From assembly GCA_913061385.1 (NCBI GenBank), contig CAJXTM010000316.1, forward strand, positions 1-5,609: a stretch of DNA of 5,609 nucleotides, read 5' to 3'. Positions 1 to 5,609 of this stretch are shown one piece after another. Source of the stretch: an uncultured Rhodopirellula sp. (GTDB lineage: Bacteria > Planctomycetota > Planctomycetia > Pirellulales > Pirellulaceae). A program made the position numbers and the translations under genes. The notes below the pieces were generated by a model that did not search any database, was not told where the DNA came from, and worked only from the letters and a program-made list of their open reading frames with translations. Numbering within the stretch: the first letter of the stretch is position 1; each line of letters begins with the position of its first letter.

Positions 1-48
1 TCTACACGTAAGGAGTCGTCGGCAGCGTCAGATGTGTATAAGAGACAG
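1..48 (+). other. Illumina Nextera i5-side adapter (not genomic)
   Basis: This stretch is synthetic library sequence. Positions 1-7 are the end of the P5 segment (TCTACAC), 8-15 are an 8-nt index GTAAGGAG (matches Nextera i5 index S505), 16-29 are the Nextera read-1 primer part (TCGTCGGCAGCGTC), and 30-48 are the 19-bp Tn5 mosaic end AGATGTGTATAAGAGACAG. Genomic sequence begins at 49. The match is exact over all parts. Confidence 0.99.
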
Positions 49-371
49 ATTCTCCCCCGCGTTCATTCTCAAGTTTTCGCAATCCGATTGGCCATGATCC
101 CGACTTGCGGCGTGTCATGATCGTGACTTTTCAAGCGTTCGAATCGTGGTCGTGGGAATGTGGCGTGATGAGGAGAAAAGAGGAGACGCCAGCTGAATTT
201 ACCCGCCGCGTTGCAAAGACACTGCCCGATGCATTTTCTGCCCAATTGCCGGCACATGCATCGCAGGTCGTTGAATCCTATAATCGGATTGTTTACGGAC
301 GAGGCAACGCGACGAAAGCTGACGTGGTTGCTGCGTCGCACGTCTGGAATGTCATGAGTTCGCATTCATGA
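49..371 (+). CDS. DUF4129-domain protein, C-terminal fragment (5' end missing)
   Basis: The frame is open from the first genomic base to a TGA at 369-371, giving 106 codons (first full codon at 51). The gene is therefore truncated by the contig end; the internal TTG at 105 and ATG at 117 are not its true start. The fragment begins S-P-P-R-S-F-S-S-F-R-N-P-I-G-H and continues through a helix with F-x-A-F-E-S-W-S-W-E, then ETPAEFTRRVA, then LPDAFSAQLPAHASQVVESY and YGRG. This order (aromatic-rich helix, basic stretch, T-P-x-E-F, then a last helix ending Y-x-R/I-x-Y-G) is the pattern of the DUF4129 domain, which usually sits at the C-terminus of multi-pass membrane proteins, often with a transglutaminase-like domain. 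No membrane segment remains here, which fits a cytosolic tail, so the function of the full protein cannot be told. It converges on lpxK with 13 nt between the stops and no visible terminator hairpin. Domain call is from memory of the family, not a search. Confidence 0.72.
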
Positions 372-384
372 TGGGTGGCCGAGT

Positions 385-1485
385 CTATTCAGTGTCAGAC
401 GTATCCACGTCAGGCTCATTCATCGATGATGTTACCAACGCTCTCTCTGCGATGGATTCAAGCATGTCATCGAGTGTTCGCGTATCACCGTGGAGGGTCA
501 ATTCAATCTGTAACGCGACCAGTCGTATTCCACCGAGTCGATCTGTTTGGAGTTTGACCAGATCTTTGTGGGTGCAAACGATCCAGTGGGTCTGATCACC
601 GAGGTTCTTTGCCCATTCCCGAAGTGATGCGACTGTTTCCGGCGAGTAGGGGTCATGATCAGGCAGGTGGCGGGCGCTCTGAACGATGGCCCCACATTGG
701 CTGACGGTTTGTTCAAATGCATCAGGATTTCCAATGGCCGACAGTACGCCAACGCTTTGCTGCTTGATGGTTGCCAGCGGTAATTGGGTATCTGGGTATT
801 CCAGTAATCCGACAGGATCGTGATCACTTGCAAACATTGGCACCTCTGTATGATTTTCAGCAACGGTTTGCTTGATCGATTCGATTTTTGTTGCATCCAC
901 TGCCCGGCAACGTGTGATCAGCACCGCGTCAGCGCGACTCAGGCTAGTCAACGATTCACGCAATAGTCCTCGCGGTAATTGGTAGCCAAAGCCAAATGGG
1001 CAGGTGGCATCGATCACAACCAGGTCCAGATCACGGTACAGGCGTCGGTGTTGGAAGCCGTCGTCCATCAGAATGACCTGAGCTTCGAGTTCTTCGACAG
1101 CTACTTCTGCCGCTGCCACGCGATCGGGATTTTGAATATGCGGAACATCTGGCAGGCGGGCGTGTAATTCCATTGCTTCGTCATTGGCGTCAGCGTCACC
1201 TTGGCCATAACCACGACTGACGATCGCCACTCGCAATCCCCGCTGGCGAAACCACTTGGCAAGCAGGCAGACGACGGGTGTTTTACCGGTGCCTCCAGTC
1301 GTCAGGTTGCCCACGCTGATGACTGGGACCCCGCATCGTTGAATTTCAGAGGATTGTCGATCGTATTTTCTGTTGCGACGATCCACTGCAATGCTGTACG
1401 GAACACTCGCCAGATGCAGTACGGCCCTCATTGCAATGGCAATGGGGTCTCGGCGTTTACCGCTCATGATCGATCGATGATCCAT
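385..1485 (-). CDS. lpxK: Tetraacyldisaccharide 4'-kinase LpxK
   Basis: LpxK phosphorylates the 4' position of tetraacyl-disaccharide-1-phosphate at the inner face of the cytoplasmic membrane, giving lipid IVA in the lipid A (Raetz) pathway. With the ATG at 1485 the protein has 366 residues, in the normal LpxK range. Motifs in order: an N-terminal helical, basic membrane-associating stretch (about 12-41); P-loop GNLTTGGTGKT (59-69); SRGYG (90-94); NDEA (101-104), whose Asp aligns with the family's catalytic-region Asp; DDGFQHRR (141-148); PRGLLRE (171-177); SAIGNP (249-254); PDHDPY (275-280); THKDLVKL (305-312). The family His region is usually D-H-H/Y; here it is D-H-D. Start choice: the ATG at 1485 has AGGA 11 nt upstream. 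A longer GTG start at 1542 would add 19 residues with no family match and overlap the helicase by 44 nt. The gene follows the helicase after 13 nt and is probably cotranscribed with it. It ends with TAG at 387-385. Confidence 0.95.
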   Translation of the reverse strand: MDHRSIMSGKRRDPIAIAMRAVLHLASVPYSIAVDRRNRKYDRQSSEIQRCGVPVISVGNLTTGGTGKTPVVCLLAKWFRQRGLRVAIVSRGYGQGDADANDEAMELHARLPDVPHIQNPDRVAAAEVAVEELEAQVILMDDGFQHRRLYRDLDLVVIDATCPFGFGYQLPRGLLRESLTSLSRADAVLITRCRAVDATKIESIKQTVAENHTEVPMFASDHDPVGLLEYPDTQLPLATIKQQSVGVLSAIGNPDAFEQTVSQCGAIVQSARHLPDHDPYSPETVASLREWAKNLGDQTHWIVCTHKDLVKLQTDRLGGIRLVALQIELTLHGDTRTLDDMLESIAERALVTSSMNEPDVDTSDTE

Positions 1486-1496
1486 CAATGAAGTTG

Positions 1497-1500
1497 TCCT
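1497..1500 (-). promoter_or_regulatory. Shine-Dalgarno site of lpxK, overlapping the helicase stop
   Basis: On the minus strand the helicase stop TAG (1501-1499) runs into AGGA (1500-1497), 11 nt before the lpxK ATG. The spacing is slightly long. The overlap of stop codon and ribosome site suggests translational coupling and decides the start in favour of 1485. Confidence 0.5.
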
Positions 1501-4036
1501 AGGAGTTGCGGCGACCCGGGTCGACAAGGGACTCTGCGTCACTGCCCGGTTGGAACAGTATCTCGTCAGTACTTTGAGGATCGATAGCCCGACAGGCTTC
1601 GGTGAGGCGGTCGGCTAGCTCATCCAACGGATCTTCCCATGTCTCAACCGTCGTTTCGATCGGTGGAATGTTTGCCATTTCGTCGAGCAGTAGAATCATC
1701 CGAAGGCAATGCCGAAAAAGAATGCCTTCTTCTTTTTGCAACTTGCGAGCCGTCACGTACTTGTTGAAGTCGCCACCAAATTCCATCAACTCTCCCACGA
1801 TCCAGACCGGACGAACGTTGACGTTGTGGACGCGTGGAAATTCATGGCGGAACATACGCAAAACTTTTTCGCCGATCGTGAGTGGCCAGACACGCGGTTC
1901 CTGAAACATGACTCGTCCAAATCCGCGGTCGACAACTTCTTCTTCCTCTTCTTCAGATTTTGCACCCAGTTCTTCCGCGGTGGCCAAACCGAGTTGCAGC
2001 AATTGTGGATCCAGTCGACTGGTTGCCAGTGTTCCCGGTGGCATCTCGTCTATCGATGGCATACGCGTGAATCGAGCAACTGTCCCGGGGACTTCCAAAA
2101 CACTTTCTAAAGCTGCAATACGTTCTTGAGGGTCGGCGATCGCCAACTGGTCTGCCAGGTAGACACCGAATAGTGGGTTGATGCTTCGAAGGTGAACTAG
2201 TCTGTCCAGACGCTCGGTGGGTTTCGCCGTTTCAGGTTTGTAGTTCTCGACTTCGTAGCCGCGACTTTCAATCAGTGCAGGATCCTGATTGTCTTCTTCT
2301 TGGGTGTCATTTGTATCGGCATCAGTTTCCCGCATTTTGTCCAACAAGCCGCCAAACAGCCCTTCGGTCTTGGTTGGTTCGTCTGATTGGCTTTCCTTGC
2401 GGGCTGTTTTGGGTGCCGCAGCGACCGGTTTTGGATCAAGCTCCAAATATCCAGCTGACCAGAGTGTGATTAACATGCGGTTGAGATCACGCTGCGCTTC
2501 CTCGATTCCCTTGGAGGTCAGCAGGCGTCGGCCGACCATGTCCCTGAGTGGTTGTACTGCAGGATCCTTGCTGAAAAAGTATGCCAGTAGTCGCCACGGC
2601 AAGCGGCCACGACTGGCAAGATCACCTGCTTCTGCCTGTTGTAACTGCAGGAACTGTTGCTCATTCCAGTAGGTTTCACCGGAACGTCGCTTGGGCATTT
2701 TCTTCTTCAGCTGCTTTTTGGCTTTCATCAGCCCAGGGTCTTTGGTGTCCTCGGGAATCGAGTCGTATTTCTCTCGCCAACGATGAATCTTGACATCGTC
2801 TTCATGGGCTAATGCAAATACATAGCCGCGATCGTCGAATTGCGGTCGGCCAGCTCGCCCGAAAATCTGCTGTGCTGAGGCAGTTTCAACCAATTTCTTT
2901 TTGTCACGTGGTCCTTTGAGCAGGCAGGGCAGGATCACGCTCCGAGCTGGTAGATTGATTCCCGCAGCAAGTGTTTCGGTGCACACACAGAATGCCAGCA
3001 GTTTCCTTTGAAACAACTCTTCCACGATGCGGCGGTAACGTGGCAGAATTCCGGCGTGGTGTACCCCAACACCACGCATCAAAATCTGTTTCAGTTTGGG
3101 GCCGGCACCCTCTGACATCGTTGCCTGATTTAAATAATCTGCCAACTCACTTTGACGCTGCTTGTCGATCAGTTTCTTACCTTTCAGTAACTCTGCGGTC
3201 GTCCAGCATTGCGAACGACTAAAGCAGAACATCAAGCTCGGGGTGCGTCGAGCAACGTCATCGCCCGCTGCCAGGGTTTCGGACACGTCGGCCAGCAACT
3301 CATCCCCAATCCACTCATACTGCAGGGGAACTTTACGCTCTGTGCCGACAACCAACTGAAGACGGCGGTTATGAGCACGACTCAACCATGACGTGAATTC
3401 GAGAGCGTTGCCAACAGTTGCACTGATCAGCAATGTTCGCACATGTGCAGGCAATAATCCGAGAGTCAGTTCCCAGACAATTCCGCGTTCCAAGTCGTTG
3501 AAGGAGTGGAATTCATCCATCACGACTGCTGAAACCTCACCGAAATCAAATGCCTCCGGGTTCAGCAAGCGATTCAACAAAATTTCAGCGACAACTACCA
3601 AAACGGGCGCGTCCGGATTCACGCGGCGATTACCCGTGACCAAGCCAACACTGTCAGCTGAGAAACCCCAACGTACCGCTGATTGCCGTAACTCGTCTAG
3701 TTTTTGATCGGTCAGGGCAATTAGCGGTGTCGTGTAATACATCCGTTGACCGGTCCGCAATGCCTCGTAAACTGCAGCTTCGGCAATCAGCGTCTTGCCT
3801 GTTCCGGTGGGAGCACAGACCAGTACTCCTTGCTCGCCAGTAAAATAGGCAAGCAGAGCTTCCTCCTGAACCGGGTAAGGATCGAAGGGCAATCGATCAA
3901 AGTACTCGGCGGCAAGCTCATCGCGATCAGGGGCGGCAAGCTCATCGCGATCAGGGAGGTCGCTGGGCTGATGAACGCTGGGCTGATTGGCGTTTGGCTG
4001 ATTGTCGCTTGGCTGATTGTCGCTTGGCTTGTTCAT
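1499..4036 (-). CDS. Ski2-like DExH-box superfamily 2 helicase
   Basis: An ATP-dependent nucleic-acid helicase, 845 residues from the ATG at 4036. Order: repeat-built hydrophilic tail (1-42); Q in YPVQEEAL (57); motif I APTGTGKT (75-82); Ia TTPLIALTDQK (102-112); TGNRRVNPDAPVL then AEILLNRLL (134-158), as in Ski2 proteins; motif II MDEFH (173-177); motif III SATVGN (205-210); motif IV LMFCFSRSQC (268-277); GVGVHHAGILPRYR (322-335); motif V CTETLAAGINLPARS (352-366); motif VI QQIFGRAGRPQFDDRG (389-404). A Lys-rich stretch (438-450), a charged low-complexity linker (about 532-592) and a six-Glu run (695-700) follow. The C-terminal part, with KEEGILFRHCLRMILLLDEM (768-787), recalls the DSHCT end of Ski2/Mtr4 proteins. 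GRAGRP rather than GRAGRRG also recalls Hel308/Brr2. Substrate (RNA turnover or DNA) cannot be told. An upstream TTG at 4108 would add 24 residues, but its region lacks a ribosome site and holds a possible promoter. It precedes lpxK by 13 nt. Confidence 0.88.
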   Translation of the reverse strand: MNKPSDNQPSDNQPNANQPSVHQPSDLPDRDELAAPDRDELAAEYFDRLPFDPYPVQEEALLAYFTGEQGVLVCAPTGTGKTLIAEAAVYEALRTGQRMYYTTPLIALTDQKLDELRQSAVRWGFSADSVGLVTGNRRVNPDAPVLVVVAEILLNRLLNPEAFDFGEVSAVVMDEFHSFNDLERGIVWELTLGLLPAHVRTLLISATVGNALEFTSWLSRAHNRRLQLVVGTERKVPLQYEWIGDELLADVSETLAAGDDVARRTPSLMFCFSRSQCWTTAELLKGKKLIDKQRQSELADYLNQATMSEGAGPKLKQILMRGVGVHHAGILPRYRRIVEELFQRKLLAFCVCTETLAAGINLPARSVILPCLLKGPRDKKKLVETASAQQIFGRAGRPQFDDRGYVFALAHEDDVKIHRWREKYDSIPEDTKDPGLMKAKKQLKKKMPKRRSGETYWNEQQFLQLQQAEAGDLASRGRLPWRLLAYFFSKDPAVQPLRDMVGRRLLTSKGIEEAQRDLNRMLITLWSAGYLELDPKPVAAAPKTARKESQSDEPTKTEGLFGGLLDKMRETDADTNDTQEEDNQDPALIESRGYEVENYKPETAKPTERLDRLVHLRSINPLFGVYLADQLAIADPQERIAALESVLEVPGTVARFTRMPSIDEMPPGTLATSRLDPQLLQLGLATAEELGAKSEEEEEEVVDRGFGRVMFQEPRVWPLTIGEKVLRMFRHEFPRVHNVNVRPVWIVGELMEFGGDFNKYVTARKLQKEEGILFRHCLRMILLLDEMANIPPIETTVETWEDPLDELADRLTEACRAIDPQSTDEILFQPGSDAESLVDPGRRNS
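3909..3956 (-). repeat. Perfect 24-bp tandem duplication in the helicase N-terminus
   Basis: Positions 3909-3932 and 3933-3956 are identical. In the helicase frame each copy codes eight residues, so the protein reads DRDELAAP followed by DRDELAAE. Being a multiple of three, the duplication keeps the frame. Exact identity including third codon positions points to a recent duplication by slippage. Confidence 0.95.
3959..4033 (-). repeat. Five degenerate 15-bp tandem repeats at the helicase N-terminus
   Basis: Five 15-bp units (3959-3973, 3974-3988, 3989-4003, 4004-4018, 4019-4033) lie directly after the helicase start codon. Read on the minus strand they code pentapeptides NKPSD, NQPSD, NQPNA, NQPSV, HQPSD. 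Units share a GGCTGAT-like core on the plus strand and differ at a few bases. They abut the 24-bp duplication, leaving only two bases between the arrays. The tail they encode is polar, proline-rich and probably unstructured. Confidence 0.93.
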
Positions 4037-4132
4037 GACTGCACACTTATAACAGGCAAGGGCGGATGGTGGCAGATGCGACGACCTTCTGTGGCATCCC
4101 GACAACAAAAACTCGTGATTTTGAGTCTTTAA
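4037..4132. other. Divergent intergenic region, helicase / glycerate kinase
   Basis: These 96 nt separate the two divergent start codons and must hold the promoters of both transcription units if none lies further inside the genes. No clear Shine-Dalgarno site precedes either ATG: the helicase has AAGTGTGCAGTC before its start, the kinase has TTTTGAGTCTTTAA before its start. No hairpin, riboswitch or operator-like palindrome is evident apart from the short TTATAA. Confidence 0.75.
4046..4075 (-). promoter_or_regulatory. Possible sigma70-type promoter for helicase-lpxK
   Basis: On the minus strand CTGCCA (4075-4070, 4 of 6 to TTGACA) is followed after 18 nt by TATAAG (4051-4046, 5 of 6 to TATAAT). 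Transcription would start near 4039, only a few bases before the ATG at 4036, giving an almost leaderless message, which would fit the missing ribosome site. The symmetric TTATAA could also act as a -10 for the kinase on the plus strand (TATAAC 4048-4053, with TTGGCT 4024-4029). Pattern matching only; matches of this quality occur by chance. Confidence 0.28.
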
Positions 4133-5521
4133 ATGACCAATTTAAGAAAGGACGCCGTCGAAATCTGGAATGCGGGCGTCGATTCCGTCCGCGCCCAAAC
4201 TCTCGTCAACCGAGAGGTGGCTGTCGATGATGATCGGTTGATCATAGGTGCATATCAGTGGAAACGCAGTGACTTTGATCGGATTCTTGTGGTGGGCGCG
4301 GGGAAAGCAGGGGCGGCGATGACTCGCGGATTGGTGGCATCCATCGGCGATTGGCTTCCGGTTTCTGGATGGGTCAATGTCCCAGAGGGTACTGAGGTTC
4401 CAGAAATCTTCAACGGAAAACCATTGGCGGGCCAAGTGCATCTGCATCCCGCCAGGCCTGCCGGTGTCAATGAACCGACTGTCGAAGGAGTCAACGGAAC
4501 CGAGCAAATTATTCAGAAGGTCAGTGATGCAGGAAAACGGGATTTGTGTATCGCTTTGATTTCGGGAGGCGGCAGCGCGCTGATGCCAGCTCCCATCGGT
4601 GATGTCACGTTAGCCGATAAATTGGAAGTTACGAGATTTTTGAGTGGCGCAGGAGCTGATATCACTGAACTTAATATAGTTCGTAAGCATCTAAGTCGTG
4701 TCAAAGGTGGGGGGCTTTTGGACGCTTGCCATGCCGCAGAAATGATCACTCTGGTGCTTTCAGATGTGCTCGGTGATCCGCTGGATTTGATCGCTTCAGG
4801 ACCGACAGTGATCGATTCTTCAACCCCAAGTCAAGCTCTTGAGGTGTTGCGAATGTATGATCCCGAAAAACGCCTGCCCGCATCCATCTTTAAAACATTA
4901 AATCGGGCAATGCAAGGAAAGACGCGGCCTGTGACATCCAGAACTTGTCCGCATACATCACTTGTCATTGGCAACAATGCAGTGGCAGTTGATGAGGCTG
5001 GAATCGTTGCTGAGAGTCGAGGGTACAACCACGTCATGCAATCTGCTCGAAAATGTGAAGGGTCGGCAGAAGACGTTGGACGGAAATTGGCCGAAATGAC
5101 AATCCATATGTTGAGAGCCGAGTCGGCGACACATCGCAACGATTGTCTGATCACCGGTGGTGAACCTACTGTGACACTCGCACCCGAAGCGATTCGTGGT
5201 CTTGGAGGCCGTAACCAGCAACTGATTCTAAGCGCTTATCAAACATTGCTGGGTTGTGATTTGTCAGACCGGGAATGGGACAGCTTGTGTTTGCTATCCG
5301 GGGGAACCGACGGCGAAGATGGGCCGACGGATGCTGCCGGAGCGATCTTGGATTCCGAAGTGCATCAAAATGCCAGCAGGCACCAACTCCAAGTCGACGA
5401 TTACCTGAAAAGAAATGATGCTTATCGTTTCTTTGAGCAGACTGGCGGATTGCTCAAGACGGGCCCAACGGGAACCAATGTCTGTGACGTGCGAGTGGTG
5501 GTGGTCACTCCTGCTACGTGA
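4133..5521 (+). CDS. gckA: Class II glycerate 2-kinase (DUF4147 + MOFRL)
   Basis: Phosphorylates D-glycerate with ATP, in this family to 2-phosphoglycerate, feeding glycerate from serine, glyoxylate, tartrate or sugar-acid breakdown into lower glycolysis; cytosolic. The 462 residues match the usual length. The N-terminal DUF4147 domain (about 5-250) shows VVGAGKAGAAM (53-63), LISGGGSAL (142-150), NIVRKHLSRVKGGG (181-194), SDVLGDP (210-216) and SGPT (222-225). The C-terminal MOFRL domain (about 335-458) shows TGGEPTV (341-347), GGRNQQ (358-363), SGGTDGEDGPTDAAGA (389-404) and TGPTGTNVCDV (443-453). Lys58 and Arg360 correspond to residues thought catalytic in characterised homologues. Many relatives are labelled hydroxypyruvate reductase (TtuD), generally regarded as a misannotation. 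The ATG at 4133 is the first in frame and fits the family N-terminus; no strong ribosome site precedes it. It is divergent from the helicase and looks monocistronic, though only 39 genomic bases follow its TGA, with no terminator visible there. Symbol is by family; usage varies. Confidence 0.93.
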   Translation: MTNLRKDAVEIWNAGVDSVRAQTLVNREVAVDDDRLIIGAYQWKRSDFDRILVVGAGKAGAAMTRGLVASIGDWLPVSGWVNVPEGTEVPEIFNGKPLAGQVHLHPARPAGVNEPTVEGVNGTEQIIQKVSDAGKRDLCIALISGGGSALMPAPIGDVTLADKLEVTRFLSGAGADITELNIVRKHLSRVKGGGLLDACHAAEMITLVLSDVLGDPLDLIASGPTVIDSSTPSQALEVLRMYDPEKRLPASIFKTLNRAMQGKTRPVTSRTCPHTSLVIGNNAVAVDEAGIVAESRGYNHVMQSARKCEGSAEDVGRKLAEMTIHMLRAESATHRNDCLITGGEPTVTLAPEAIRGLGGRNQQLILSAYQTLLGCDLSDREWDSLCLLSGGTDGEDGPTDAAGAILDSEVHQNASRHQLQVDDYLKRNDAYRFFEQTGGLLKTGPTGTNVCDVRVVVVTPAT

Positions 5522-5560
5522 GGTCAATTGCTCTGGATTTGGGGTTTTGCAGCCTGTTAG

Positions 5561-5609
5561 CTGTCTCTTATACACATCTCCGAGCCCACGAGACCGAGGC
5601 TGATCTCGT
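5561..5609 (-). other. Illumina Nextera i7-side adapter (not genomic)
   Basis: Positions 5561-5579 are the reverse complement of the Tn5 mosaic end (CTGTCTCTTATACACATCT), 5580-5594 the Nextera read-2 primer part (CCGAGCCCACGAGAC), 5595-5602 an index CGAGGCTG (matches Nextera i7 index N710) and 5603-5609 the start of the P7 segment (ATCTCGT). Genomic sequence stops at 5560, 39 bases after the kinase stop; those 39 bases show no feature. Confidence 0.99.

Noticed and set aside
105..371. Complete small protein of 88 residues starting at TTG 105
   Set aside because: The frame stays open upstream to the adapter junction and the upstream residues fit the DUF4129 pattern, so this is the tail of a larger gene.
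398..411. Small hairpin GACGT-ATCC-ACGTC as terminator of the DUF4129 gene
   Set aside because: The stem is only 5 bp, has no T-run, and lies inside the lpxK coding region.
1469..1478. Palindrome ATCGATCGAT as an operator site
   Set aside because: It is only 10 bp, lies inside the first codons of lpxK, and is not extended by flanking symmetry.
498..1491. Several open frames of 60-130 residues inside lpxK on both strands
   Set aside because: They are shadows of the well-supported lpxK frame and show no domain, ribosome site or coding pattern of their own.
1486..1542. Longer lpxK starting at GTG 1542 (385 residues)
   Set aside because: It would overlap the helicase by 44 nt, has no ribosome site, and the added 19 residues do not resemble the LpxK N-terminus. 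The ATG at 1485 has AGGA upstream.
3909..4033. Short repeats resembling a CRISPR array
   Set aside because: The units are directly tandem without spacers, have periods of 15 and 24 bp, and continue the helicase reading frame.
4037..4108. Longer helicase starting at TTG 4108 (869 residues)
   Set aside because: The start is a rare TTG without a ribosome site, the added residues are Cys/His-rich and unlike the rest, and they would cover most of the divergent promoter region.
30..5579. 19-bp perfect inverted repeats at both ends, looking like a Tn5-type composite element
   Set aside because: They are the mosaic ends of the Nextera library adapters, flanked by primer and index sequence. No transposase gene lies between them.
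5415..5603. Plus-strand frame of 62 residues at the right end
   Set aside because: It overlaps the glycerate kinase in another frame and its C-terminus is translated adapter.

Overview
The window is a 5.6 kb contig whose two ends are not genomic. Positions 1-48 and 5561-5609 are Illumina Nextera library adapters with readable index barcodes, so the biological insert is 49-5560 (5,512 bp). Both ends are therefore artificial, and nothing outside the insert can be inferred.

The insert is ordinary, densely coded bacterial chromosome. It most likely comes from a planctomycete (Pirellulaceae-like). This is an inference from the DUF4129-type C-terminus, the large Ski2-like helicase, an LpxK with planctomycete-like features, and weak or absent Shine-Dalgarno sites. 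No rRNA or other marker gene is present to confirm it.

Layout: (i) 49-371, plus strand, is the 3' end of a gene encoding a DUF4129-domain protein, cut by the contig end. (ii) 385-1485, minus strand, is lpxK (tetraacyldisaccharide 4'-kinase, lipid A pathway). It converges on the DUF4129 gene with only 13 nt between the two stop codons. (iii) 1499-4036, minus strand, is a Ski2-like DExH-box superfamily 2 helicase. It lies 13 nt upstream of lpxK in the same direction, so the two probably form one transcript. Its extreme N-terminus is built from two adjacent in-frame tandem repeats (5 x 15 bp and 2 x 24 bp). (iv) 4037-4132 is a 96-nt divergent intergenic region and the only place for promoters. 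(v) 4133-5521, plus strand, is a complete class II glycerate 2-kinase (DUF4147 + MOFRL), followed by 39 nt before the adapter.

The genes do not form an obvious shared pathway: outer-membrane lipid synthesis, RNA/DNA unwinding and glycerate metabolism are simply adjacent. I found no mobile element, CRISPR array, defence system, RNA gene or new system. The points most worth checking are the adapter contamination (with the false proteins it creates), the repeat-built helicase N-terminus, and whether the helicase-lpxK pairing is conserved.
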